From: Pseudomonadota bacterium
GTDB taxonomy: Bacteria > Pseudomonadota > Gammaproteobacteria > Steroidobacterales > Steroidobacteraceae
Assembly (NCBI GenBank): GCA_037200975.1
Contig: JBBCGI010000001.1
Coordinates: 3,927,716 to 3,991,715 of the forward strand
Direction of reading: 5' to 3'
DNA: 64,000 nucleotides
A program made the translations under genes and the position numbers. How positions within the stretch are numbered: the first letter of the stretch is position 1; each line of letters starts with the position of its first letter. This document shows, in pieces, positions 37,838 through 46,166 of the stretch. The notes beneath the pieces are model-generated. The model saw only the letters and a list, made by a program, of their open reading frames with translations. It had not been told where the DNA came from and ran no database searches.

Positions 37838-38728
37838 TCAGCGACTGCGCAGGGCGAGTGTCGAATGCCGATAGTCGATGACGAAACGCGCGCAGCGGGA
37901 GAAGTAGTCCATGCCGAGCAGGACTGCCGGCTGTTCGGTGAGTTGCCACAATGCAAAGACCGGCAGGTCGGCGCAGGCGATGCGCATGGTCGTTGCGGCG
38001 CCGGCGCCGATGGCGATCGGCAACGCCGGCAGCGTGAGCGTCGCTGCGATCGCCGCATCGGGTGTCGCGACGATCAGTGGATCCGACGCGCGCGCGGCGG
38101 CGGACATGTTCAGACGCTGTGCCAGCGCGGGATTGCCGATCGTGCGCTGCGCGCCGGTATCGATGATGAAACTGCAATCCAGAGTTCCTATCTTCCCGCT
38201 CGCGAGCAGCAGGCCGCCGAAGCGCTGCTGCAGCGGTATGGCCGTCCGTGTGTCCGGCGCGGTCTGGTCCGCGCCGCCCGACAGCACGATTCGCCGGGTG
38301 TCGAAGTTCACATCCAGCCGCGTGCCGATGAGCGCATTGGCGCCGATGATTCCTTCGGCCGCGTCGATGACGGGCATCGACATCCGCTCGATGCGTAACG
38401 AGCCCACCTCGAGCGAGTCGACCGCCACGGCCTGCGTGCTCGAGCGGCCCGTCGTGCTGTCGATCGACATCGTCCCGGTGCTCGCGGGCGCAAGCGCCAG
38501 ACGCCGCGCGAGGTCGCGCGGCACGGCGCAATGGCTCGCGCCGCTGTCGAGCATGAAGCGGAACGGACCGTGGCCGTTGACATATACGGGTGCCAGCAGG
38601 CGGCCGGCGGCATCTTTGCCGAGAGGGATGTCCAGCAGCGGCTTCCCGGCGCGCGCGATCGCAGGCCGCACACCGCACGCAAACACCAGTGCGGTACCGA
38701 GGAGCGCCCGACGCGTTTGTGATGCCAT
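37838..38728 (-). CDS. Exported retropepsin-like aspartic protease
   Basis: This 296-residue protein has a Tat-like or Sec signal (SQTRRALLGTALVFACGV, with the twin Arg) and two retropepsin-like halves. The catalytic triads are FMLDSGASH near 58-66 and FIIDTGAQR near 188-196, each preceded by a beta-rich flap. Two active-site aspartates in one chain is the pepsin-like duplicated form. It would cut proteins in the periplasm or at the outer surface. Its stop is 6 bases from the stop of the giant protein, so the two converge. It is divergent from the sigma factor gene across a 199-base gap. A link to processing of the giant protein is only suggested by position. Confidence 0.85.
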   Translation of the reverse strand: MASQTRRALLGTALVFACGVRPAIARAGKPLLDIPLGKDAAGRLLAPVYVNGHGPFRFMLDSGASHCAVPRDLARRLALAPASTGTMSIDSTTGRSSTQAVAVDSLEVGSLRIERMSMPVIDAAEGIIGANALIGTRLDVNFDTRRIVLSGGADQTAPDTRTAIPLQQRFGGLLLASGKIGTLDCSFIIDTGAQRTIGNPALAQRLNMSAAARASDPLIVATPDAAIAATLTLPALPIAIGAGAATTMRIACADLPVFALWQLTEQPAVLLGMDYFSRCARFVIDYRHSTLALRSR

Positions 38729-38927
38729 ACGGACTGTAAAGATATTCGACGCTTGTCAGAACGCGACGGCGAAAAAGCCGGCGGACGTCATTTTCTTGAA
38801 CTGCGTTCGCGGTGCTGCACCGGGTGCCGCTGCTACGATGTCGCGGGGATTTCGATATCGTTCACACGCGACTGCGTCCAAGAGAATAACCCGTGATCGC
38901 CGCAGATTCCGATCGTTCCCACTGCCG

Positions 38928-39515
38928 ATGAATCAGGCCGAGCTCGTATCCGAAGCAGGCGTTTTGTGGCGCGAGGCGCGTGATGGCGTCGTTCCGGCCC
39001 GCGATCGCCTGCTCGAGATGTGTTACGCGGAATTGCGCCGGCTCGCGCGGCGCATGCTCGCGGGTGATGCCGCGTCGTTGCATCTGCAGCCGACCGAGCT
39101 CGCCAACGAGGCGGCGATCCGCGTGCTCAAGCTCGATGTCATGAAATGGCAGGACCGGGCACATTTTCTCGCGACTGCCGCGACCGTGATGCGGCAGGCG
39201 CTGCTCGATGAAGTACGGCGCTTCCGCGCCGAGAAACGTCAATTGCCTTCGGTCTTCACCACGTTGTTCGAAGAGGGCGTCGCGACGATCGATCTCGACC
39301 TCGAGAAGCTCGATCATTCGTTGCAGCGCCTGAGCACGGTGTCCGCCGAACGCGCGCGGCTCGTGGAGCTGCGTTTCTTCGTCGGCCTGACCATCGAGGA
39401 GACTGCCGACGTTCTCGATATCTCACCGGCCACCGTCAAGCGGCAGTGGGATGTGGCGCGCGCCTGGCTGCTGCGCGACATCTCGCAGGCGGCGCGCACC
39501 GCGCAATCCCGGTAA
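38928..39515 (+). CDS. ECF-type RNA polymerase sigma factor (kinase-associated group)
   Basis: This 195-residue protein has sigma region 2 (EMCYAELRRLARRMLAG and LQPTELANEAAIRVLK, near 30-70) and a region 4 helix-turn-helix (LTIEETADVLDISPATVKRQW near 154-174). The form is that of the ECF group (TIGR02999-like) found next to Ser/Thr kinase genes. No anti-sigma gene is adjacent; instead the next gene, 13 bases away, is a Ser/Thr kinase, which probably controls it by phosphorylation (known for this ECF group in other bacteria). The ATG at 38928 is chosen by match to family start. The upstream 199-base gap lacks a promoter I can identify. Confidence 0.85.
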   Translation: MNQAELVSEAGVLWREARDGVVPARDRLLEMCYAELRRLARRMLAGDAASLHLQPTELANEAAIRVLKLDVMKWQDRAHFLATAATVMRQALLDEVRRFRAEKRQLPSVFTTLFEEGVATIDLDLEKLDHSLQRLSTVSAERARLVELRFFVGLTIEETADVLDISPATVKRQWDVARAWLLRDISQAARTAQSR

Positions 39516-39528
39516 CGCGCGAGAACGA

Positions 39529-41922
39529 ATGGACGTCGTTCGCGAACGCCTCATCCTCGAGCTGGTGGAGGCCGCGCTGGATCTGCCGATGCACCTGCGC
39601 GAAGCCTGGCTGCGGGAGAAGACGGCCGACGATCCGGCGCTGTCGCGGGAGTCGCTCGAGCTGCTGCAAGCGACAGGGACCGTCAATCACAATCTGCCTA
39701 CCGTACTGCCGATGGCGGTTGCCGAGTTCGATGGGCCGCCGCCGGAACGGATCGGCCGCTATCGCATTGGAGAGTTGTTAGGACGCGGCGGCATGGGCCG
39801 CGTGTTCGCCGCGGAACGCGACGACGGCGTGTTCGAGCAGACCGTCGCCATCAAGCTCATGCGCCGCGCCGTGTCGGCGGGCGTGGGGGCCGAGCAGTTC
39901 GCGCGCGAACGCCAGATCCTCGCGCGGCTGCAACACCGGAACATCGCGCAGCTCTTCGACGGTGGTGTGACCGAAGACGGTCATTCCTATTTCGTGATGG
40001 AGCTCGCCGCGGGACGCACGATCACGCAGTACGTGCGGGAAGAGCGGCTCGATCTCAATGCGAAGATCCGGCAGTTCATGCAGATCTGCGCGGCGCTGCG
40101 TTACGCGCACTCGCGTCTCGTGGTGCACGCGGACATCAAGCCGAACAACATCCTCGTGACCGGTGACGGCAGCGTGAAGCTGCTCGACTTCGGCGTCGCG
40201 CGAATGGCGAATGCCGGCGTCGACGCGATGCCCGTGCCGTTCGCCTTGACGCGCGAATACGCCAGCCCCATGCGTCGCCGCGGCGAAGTGCCGACCACGG
40301 CCGACGACGTGTACTCGCTCGGGGTGTTGCTCGAAGAGCTGCTGGGCAGCGGCCCGGAAATCCCCGCCGATCTGCATGCGATCGTGCGGCGCGCGCGCGA
40401 TGAGAATGCCGAGCTTCGCTACCCGTCCGTGGAGGCGCTCGGCCACGACTTGAATCGCTGGCTCGGTCGACGGCCTGTCGAGGCTTATCGAGGCGGTTGG
40501 TTCTATGCGTTCGGCAAACTGCTGTCGCGCCATCGATTGGCGGCAACCACCGCGATGGTGGGCGCCGCGGCGTTGTTTGCCGCGGCCATTGCGCTCGCCG
40601 TGTTGTTCGGGCGCGCGGAGGCGGCGCGGGATCGCGCGGATCAGCGCTTTGCGGATGCGCGCCAGCTCTCGCACTACGTGCTGTTCGATATTTACGACCG
40701 GCTCGAAGGCGTGCCGCGCGCACTGGCGCTGCGCAGGGATATTGCCGAGGCCGGCCAACGTTATCTGGATCGGCTTGCGCACGATCCCAATGCGCCGCCG
40801 CTGGTGCGCCTGGAAGTGATCGAAGGTCTGCGCCGGCTCGCGCAGGTGCAGGCCGAGCCGGGCAGGGCGAGCCTGAATCAGGTGGCGCATGCGCGCGCCA
40901 ATCTCGACCTGGCGGCGCAGCTCGCGCGCATGTTGCCGACCGATCGTGAGTTTGCGTTCAATCGCGCGCTGGTCCTGGGGCGGGTCGAACTCGCGCGCGC
41001 CCGGATTGCGGGCACCAGCGATCAGGATTTCCCTGCGGCGCAGCGTGCGCTGGATGCGGCGACGGCACTGCTCGATTCGCTGAGTCCGGAATCGGCCGCC
41101 GATGCGCAATTGCTGGCGTTGCGTCGCGACATCGCCGTCGAGCAGTCGGCCATCCTGCAATGGGGCGGCAAGTACAAGGAAGCGGAGACCGTCGCGCAGC
41201 GCGCGCTCGCGCAGATGACGCCAGCCATTGCCCCCACGGTCGAAAATCGTGCCCTGATCCTGCAGCGCGCGCGGTTGATGAACATCATGGCCGACAGCAT
41301 CTATTACGGCGGCGACGCGGCCGGGGCAGAACGCGTCTACCGCGACGAATATGGATGGCTCGAGAAAATGGCGGCGGCGTTGCCCGCGGATATGTCGGTC
41401 AACCGCGCGTTCGCACTGTCCGCTTGGCAATTGGGCTCGACGCTGCTGGAGCTGCGGCGCGGCGCTGAAGCGCAAACCATCCTCGCGCAGGGACATGAAC
41501 TCTACAAACAGCTGAACATGCTCGAGCCCGACGATCGCGACCTGACGCACGGCCTCGACATCATCGCCAACGCGCACGCGCAGTCGTTGGCAACGCTGCA
41601 TCGTTTTGCGGAAGCCATCGCGGTGCTCGAGCGCTCCGTGGCGCACCGCCGACAGCTGTGGCTGGATGCACCGGACAACTGGAGCGCGGCGCGCGACTAT
41701 TCGATCGCGCTCGCCATGCTGGGCGACGTGCGCTCGGATGCGGGACAGGTGCAGCTCGCCTGCGGCAATTATCGCGAGGTGCTCGAGACGGCCGAGAAGA
41801 TCCGCAGCTCCGGACGGCTCTCGCAGCTCGATCAGGAATACGGGCTGCGGCTGGTGCGCGAGCGCATGAAGTATTTTTGTGGGGGGACGGCGGCGAAAAC
41901 CGGCGGGAAGGGTACGTCGTAA
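39529..41922 (+). CDS. Membrane Ser/Thr protein kinase with variant catalytic loop
   Basis: This 797-residue protein has an N-terminal Hanks-type kinase (about 76-320): GRGGMGRVF (85-93), Lys109 in VAIK, the catalytic loop HADIKPNN (200-207) in which the usual HRD Arg is Ala201, and DFG at 220-222. The activation segment reads TREYASPMRR where family members have YASPEQ, so the APE-type Glu is missing. A single membrane segment (about 337-360) leads to a C-terminal region of about 430 residues rich in TPR-like helices. It is probably in one transcript with the ECF sigma factor and may pass an envelope signal to it (inference). Asp202 is retained, so activity is likely but not certain. Confidence 0.87.
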   Translation: MDVVRERLILELVEAALDLPMHLREAWLREKTADDPALSRESLELLQATGTVNHNLPTVLPMAVAEFDGPPPERIGRYRIGELLGRGGMGRVFAAERDDGVFEQTVAIKLMRRAVSAGVGAEQFARERQILARLQHRNIAQLFDGGVTEDGHSYFVMELAAGRTITQYVREERLDLNAKIRQFMQICAALRYAHSRLVVHADIKPNNILVTGDGSVKLLDFGVARMANAGVDAMPVPFALTREYASPMRRRGEVPTTADDVYSLGVLLEELLGSGPEIPADLHAIVRRARDENAELRYPSVEALGHDLNRWLGRRPVEAYRGGWFYAFGKLLSRHRLAATTAMVGAAALFAAAIALAVLFGRAEAARDRADQRFADARQLSHYVLFDIYDRLEGVPRALALRRDIAEAGQRYLDRLAHDPNAPPLVRLEVIEGLRRLAQVQAEPGRASLNQVAHARANLDLAAQLARMLPTDREFAFNRALVLGRVELARARIAGTSDQDFPAAQRALDAATALLDSLSPESAADAQLLALRRDIAVEQSAILQWGGKYKEAETVAQRALAQMTPAIAPTVENRALILQRARLMNIMADSIYYGGDAAGAERVYRDEYGWLEKMAAALPADMSVNRAFALSAWQLGSTLLELRRGAEAQTILAQGHELYKQLNMLEPDDRDLTHGLDIIANAHAQSLATLHRFAEAIAVLERSVAHRRQLWLDAPDNWSAARDYSIALAMLGDVRSDAGQVQLACGNYREVLETAEKIRSSGRLSQLDQEYGLRLVRERMKYFCGGTAAKTGGKGTS

Positions 41923-42073
41923 GAGTCGCCTTCAGACCGAAAGACTGCGCCACTGACGAAAGGCGAGTCTCCGGGTAGGGATTTGCGCTTCTCGCTCGTC
42001 TTACTATCCAGATGCCTCCCGATCACGCGCGCGATGCTCCGGGCGGTGCCACCAGTTGCCCGTCCGACGCTAT

Positions 42074-42475
42074 ATGCATTCGCTAGCCGACATGCTCGGC
42101 AGCTACGTCAGATGGAATTCGAGCCTCGATGTCGCCGTCCTCCAATCCGAGAGCGACTGGCCGAAAGAGTTTGCCGCGGTCGCAAAGCGCTTCGTGGGGT
42201 ACCAATGGGCAAAGACCCTGGGACTGCCCGATGCGCACGTGTTCGGCATCTGTCCGCTCGGATTCCACTGGCCGCACAGCCTCGAAGGGCTTGAACGCGG
42301 CATTTTTCAGCCGCGGCTTTTCGATCCGGAGCTGCACGCGGCGCCGGGCGAAGTCATCGACCGCTTCCTCGTGATCGAGCTGCGCACACCCAACATCGTC
42401 CTCGCGCACCTTGCGATGCTGGTCGACGCGCGTGAATGGCATCTGCTGGACGGGCACGTATTGCACTTGCAATAA
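42074..42475 (+). CDS. Hypothetical protein
   Basis: This 133-residue frame gives a soluble protein with no recognised family. Aromatic and His-rich stretches (FGICPLGFHWPHSLEG near 64-79) and a hydrophobic end (LAHLAMLVDAREWHLLDGH) are visible. No strong ribosome site marks the start; TTG at 42056 or ATG at 42092 are alternatives. It converges on the UPF0149-like gene 23 bases away. Codon bias suggests it is real, but I cannot assign a role. Confidence 0.45.
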   Translation: MHSLADMLGSYVRWNSSLDVAVLQSESDWPKEFAAVAKRFVGYQWAKTLGLPDAHVFGICPLGFHWPHSLEGLERGIFQPRLFDPELHAAPGEVIDRFLVIELRTPNIVLAHLAMLVDAREWHLLDGHVLHLQ

Positions 42476-42498
42476 ACGCGGCCCGCCGACGGCCCTGA

Positions 42499-43233
42499 TC
42501 AGTCTGGGCGTTTGGCGACGTTCCGCGAGTTCGCAGCCGGCTCGGCGAGTGTCGCACGCCTGATCGGCGAATCGACCGGGGCAGCGACCTCGAGGGGGCC
42601 TAAAGGTCCCCGGGAAGCGCGTTGCTCCATCAACGCCATGACGGCGTTTACGACTTCTTCAATCGCATGCGGGCCGAAGGGCGCCGATGCCGACGTACTG
42701 CCAGCGATAGCCCGAACGGCGACGCTTGCGCTGGCGCTGCGCCACTTGAGTCCTTGCGAGCCCAGCGTCAATGCCGTCATGAATCCTTTTCCCCAGCCGT
42801 GAAGTGCCTCGATGCGCGCGCCTTCTTTCAGACCGTGAAGCACCGACGATTCGAATCGTGAAGGCCGGGTAGAAAGTTTGCGATCGAGGTCTTGCATGAA
42901 ACCGACGATCAATGCGACGAATTCCTCGTATTGCGATCGCGCCGCGATTTTTGTCGGCACTTTCCAGCCGCGCTCACCCCAGATCGGCGGCAGCCACGCT
43001 CCGGAGGAGATGTCCACGGGCCACGCAATCAGCGCTACCAGGTAACCCTCGAGCATCGCAATTTCCATGTGTTCACGCGGCCAGGCGGCTTCGCCCAACC
43101 ATGCAAGCAGGCGGGCGCGTTGCGGGTCGCCAAAGGGTGCGACGGCGAGCGTGCGCAGATTCGGCGGCATCAGCACACCCGGATCGGGCCGGTCGGCGCC
43201 GCCGCTGCGATATCTTCTGGCCAAACTACTCAT
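42499..43233 (-). CDS. UPF0149 / YecA-like protein
   Basis: This 244-residue protein holds the UPF0149 (YecA/YgfB) pattern, MLEGYLVALIAWPVDISSG near 59-77 followed by AWLPPIWGERG, and a helical middle. The C-terminal 60 residues are low complexity (Pro/Ala/Arg). The family has no settled function; some members bear a C-terminal SEC-C zinc motif, which is absent here. It follows the ribbon-helix-helix gene by 16 bases on the same strand, so the two are probably one operon. Confidence 0.65.
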   Translation of the reverse strand: MSSLARRYRSGGADRPDPGVLMPPNLRTLAVAPFGDPQRARLLAWLGEAAWPREHMEIAMLEGYLVALIAWPVDISSGAWLPPIWGERGWKVPTKIAARSQYEEFVALIVGFMQDLDRKLSTRPSRFESSVLHGLKEGARIEALHGWGKGFMTALTLGSQGLKWRSASASVAVRAIAGSTSASAPFGPHAIEEVVNAVMALMEQRASRGPLGPLEVAAPVDSPIRRATLAEPAANSRNVAKRPD

Positions 43234-43249
43234 GAAACTGCCGCGCGCA

Positions 43250-43450
43250 CTAGCCGTTCTTTCGGCGCGACGAGGCCTTGGCGTCCGCTTCCGGCGACCA
43301 GGGCTTACCGGTGCGCGATTCGATGTATGAACGCATGAGCCTTCGCACGACCTGGGAGGGTGTCGAATCCTCTTCGGCGCAAAGACGCTCGAACACTGCC
43401 TTCTTGCGCGGGTCGATCAGGATCGTCAGGCGCGCGGTGCGTTCTTCCAT
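43250..43450 (-). CDS. Ribbon-helix-helix (CopG-like) DNA-binding protein
   Basis: This 66-residue protein begins MEERTARLTILIDPRKKAVF, a beta strand typical of ribbon-helix-helix repressors, then ERLCAEEDSTPSQVVRRLMR as the two helices. Such proteins bind palindromes as dimers and often repress their own operon, alone or as antitoxins. The next gene (UPF0149-like) is not a known toxin. An upstream ATG at 43519 in the same frame would add 23 residues that do not fit the family. A palindrome about 40 bases before the start is a candidate operator. Confidence 0.75.
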   Translation of the reverse strand: MEERTARLTILIDPRKKAVFERLCAEEDSTPSQVVRRLMRSYIESRTGKPWSPEADAKASSRRKNG

Positions 43451-43484
43451 GGCCAAGGAGATTGCCTCGAGTGAATGGATGCGA

Positions 43485-43506
43485 ATCACATTATCATAAT
43501 ATTCAC
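43485..43506. promoter_or_regulatory. AT-rich palindrome, candidate operator/promoter of the RHH operon
   Basis: The bases ATTATCATAAT at 43490-43500 form a 5-bp inverted repeat around one base, inside a clearly AT-rich stretch of an otherwise GC-rich region. It lies 40 bases upstream of the ribbon-helix-helix start and 146 bases before the spermidine-synthase-like gene. TATGAT and GATAAT on the minus strand could serve as -10 boxes. Autoregulation by the RHH protein is an inference. Confidence 0.3.
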
Positions 43507-43645
43507 ATTTGAGCGTCATCCTGCAACACTAGGCCCGGGCCATAACCCGTTGGTGCGCAGGTGTTCGCAGGTGCATAAGTCAGGAAAGTTTCACTGGACG
43601 GAATTCGCGAGTCCCTGGGCTTGCCAGCCCGGCAAGGTTCGGGTG

Positions 43646-44545
43646 ATGCAACCGGAATCAGGCGTCGGCCGTGAAGATCTGTCGAACAGGGCCTGGCGCA
43701 ACGAACTGACTCAGCCATACATCTTCGAGACGCCGTTCGAGCGCCGCATGCATTTCACGAACGATGCGACGCAGAGCGCAATGCTGCTCTCCGATCCCGA
43801 TGCACTGATCGCCCAGTACATGCGCAAGATGATGGCGTTCCTGTTGTTCAACCCAAACCCGGAACACATCGTGATGATCGGGCTGGGCGGGGGCTCGTTG
43901 CCCAAGTTCTGCTATCGCCATCTGCCACGATCGCGGATCACGGTCGTCGAGATCAACGAAGATGTCATCGCGCTGCGTGAAGAGTTTTGCGTCCCGAAGG
44001 ACGACGAGCGGTTTCGCGTGGTGCACGATGACGGCGCCCGATACGTGGAGCGACTCGACGAACAGATGGATGTCCTGTTGGTCGATGCATTCGACGCGCA
44101 AGGCATCGCGCTGTCTTTGGCCAAGTTCGACTTCTACTCCGCTGCCGCACGTCAGTTGACTGACAACGGCGTGCTCGTCATGAACTTCTGGGGCCCGTGC
44201 GAGCGCTACGTCGATAATCTCGCCCAGGCGCGTGCCGCGTTTGGTGAAAGCCTGCTGCTGGTTCCGGTCTCGGGCGACGCAAATGTATTGCTGTTCGCGT
44301 TCAAGCAGGCGCCGCCACAGTCAATCACCGATGAGCTGGAAGCAGTCGCCCAGCGACTGCAAATGCGCCTGCTGCTGGATTTCCCCCGGTATCTGCGGCG
44401 CATTTGTCAGGGCTATACGCTCGCCGATCCGCAGACATCGATGGAGCAGCAGGTCGCCGCGGTGTTCTGTCTGCAGGCGCAGCCCCTGATCTCTGCAGAC
44501 TCCTTCGTGGAGTTGGCGCCCAGTGTGGGGGCGGGGGAAGAGTAG
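43646..44545 (+). CDS. Spermidine-synthase-like methyltransferase-fold protein
   Basis: This 299-residue protein resembles spermine/spermidine synthases: VMIGLGGGSLPKF (Gly-rich loop, 79-84), VVEINEDVI with the acidic residue at 102, VHDDGARYV near 123-131, and DVLLVDAFDAQGI near 138-150. The aminopropyl-transfer site is not intact enough to name it speE, and many relatives are of unknown function. The ATG at 43646 is chosen because family similarity begins about there; the open frame before it has no family similarity. It stands alone with its own upstream region. Confidence 0.75.
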   Translation: MQPESGVGREDLSNRAWRNELTQPYIFETPFERRMHFTNDATQSAMLLSDPDALIAQYMRKMMAFLLFNPNPEHIVMIGLGGGSLPKFCYRHLPRSRITVVEINEDVIALREEFCVPKDDERFRVVHDDGARYVERLDEQMDVLLVDAFDAQGIALSLAKFDFYSAAARQLTDNGVLVMNFWGPCERYVDNLAQARAAFGESLLLVPVSGDANVLLFAFKQAPPQSITDELEAVAQRLQMRLLLDFPRYLRRICQGYTLADPQTSMEQQVAAVFCLQAQPLISADSFVELAPSVGAGEE

Positions 44546-44770
44546 CGGGTACGAGCGGACTCGAGGAACCAGCCGGCGCTGTTGAATCGGCCCAGGTGTC
44601 GAATGGGCACTATCCGAATCAGTGGGCAGCTAGTTAGTTCAATCCGCCGTGTATTGGCCTTCGACTCGCCTCCGGTCCACCGTCAGTCCGCAGCGGCGTG
44701 TCCAGAAGTACGCTTCGATTCGAGCGGATATGCGACACTCCGGGTAAATCAGAAGAGGACCCAACCTCCC

Positions 44771-46090
44771 GTGACCACTTCGAACCTCCCGCGCGTCATC
44801 GGCGTTTCCGGCGTCGCATTCACCGCATTCAACTGTGTCGTCGGCGTTGGCATCTTCGGACTGCCCGGCATCGTGGCGGGCGTGCTCGGCCCGGCGGCAG
44901 TCCTGGCGTATGTGGTCTGCCTGATCCTGTTCGGCTTGATCGCGCTCTGCCTCGCGGAAGCGGGCAGCCGTGTGTCGGACGCTGGCGGACTTTACGCGTA
45001 CGCCTCCGCCGCGTTCGGACCCGTCGTGGGCGGAGTCGCGGGCGTGCTGATGATCTTCGCGAGTTCGATCGGCAGCGCCGCTGCCATCACGCGGTTTTTC
45101 ATGGACACGTTGACCGGCGTGTGGCCATTTCTCGCGGATCCGGTGTGGAATTTCGCGGCGATGGTCGTGCTCTACGGCAGCATTGCGCTGGTCAACATCA
45201 TTGGCACGCGCGACGGCAACTGGCTCACCATCGCCATCGGATTCATGAAGTTCATCCCGCTGGCGCTGTTGGTCATCGTCGGGGCGTTCTTCGTCATCCC
45301 GGCGAACCTCAAGTGGACCGAGCTGCCGGCGGCCGGAAAGATCGGCGATGCCACGCTCATCCTCTTCTTCGCGTTCGTCGGCATCGAGTCCGCGCTCAGC
45401 ATTTCGGGTGAGACGAAGAATCCGGCGCGGACGATTCCACGCGCACTCGCCATGGCGATCGCCATGATCGCGCTGCTGTACATCGGGCTGCAGACCGTGA
45501 CGCAGGGTGTGCTGGGAGCGGCACTGGCTTCTTCGAAACAGCCGCTCGTCGATACGGCTCGTGTGGTGCTGGGAGCGCCGGGCGCGCAAGCGCTGGTGCT
45601 GCTGACGCTGGTCTCTGCCTTCGGCTTCATGGCGGGTGACATGCTGGGCTCGCCGCGCGTCGTGTACGCGCTCGCGCATTCGGGGCAGATGCCGCGCATG
45701 TGCGGCGCCGAGCATCGCCGCTTCAAGACGCCGGCGGTGGCGATTGCGCTCTACGCGACCGCGGTCATCCTGATCGCGGCGTCGGGCTCGTTCCGGCAGA
45801 TCGCCTTGCTGGCGGTGGCGGGCACGCTGGTCCTCTACATGATCTGCTGCCTCGGCGTGCTGCGGCTCCGGGCCAGGAAGATCGCGGATGGCGGAACGCC
45901 GTTCGTGGTGCCGGGCGGACCGGTCGTGCCGATTGCGGCGGCGGCGATCATCTGCTGGTTGCTGAGCACGCTGGCGTTGAAGGAAATGATTGCGACGGCG
46001 GCGCTCGTGGGGGTCGCGGCGGTGATTTACTACGCGCGACATGCCGCGAAGGGGTCGAGGGGATCCATTCCTCGAAGCCAGCAACCCTGA
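44771..46090 (+). CDS. APC-family amino acid permease
   Basis: This 439-residue protein starts at a GTG and has about 12 membrane segments. The first ones contain VSGVAFTAFNCVVGVGIFGLP, the family signature of amino acid-polyamine-organocation permeases, with the GxG-type loop in helix 1. ISGETKNPARTIPRA near 216-230 is the consensus of the loop before helix 7. It would import an amino acid or amine with a proton. GAAGAGGA lies about 12 bases before the start. The last residues are hydrophilic and basic. Substrate unknown; the next-door spermidine-synthase-like gene only hints at polyamines. Confidence 0.9.
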   Translation: MTTSNLPRVIGVSGVAFTAFNCVVGVGIFGLPGIVAGVLGPAAVLAYVVCLILFGLIALCLAEAGSRVSDAGGLYAYASAAFGPVVGGVAGVLMIFASSIGSAAAITRFFMDTLTGVWPFLADPVWNFAAMVVLYGSIALVNIIGTRDGNWLTIAIGFMKFIPLALLVIVGAFFVIPANLKWTELPAAGKIGDATLILFFAFVGIESALSISGETKNPARTIPRALAMAIAMIALLYIGLQTVTQGVLGAALASSKQPLVDTARVVLGAPGAQALVLLTLVSAFGFMAGDMLGSPRVVYALAHSGQMPRMCGAEHRRFKTPAVAIALYATAVILIAASGSFRQIALLAVAGTLVLYMICCLGVLRLRARKIADGGTPFVVPGGPVVPIAAAAIICWLLSTLALKEMIATAALVGVAAVIYYARHAAKGSRGSIPRSQQP

Positions 46091-46166
46091 GAAGTGCCGA
46101 AATTCTAGCTAGCAGATTTACGAAAATCGGGCACGGGTCATCCCGTTGCGATTGATTTCGCGGTGC

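Noticed and set aside
39778-41646. 622-codon open frame on the minus strand inside the kinase gene
   Set aside because: Shadow of the kinase; Arg/His/Gln-rich with no recognised fold.
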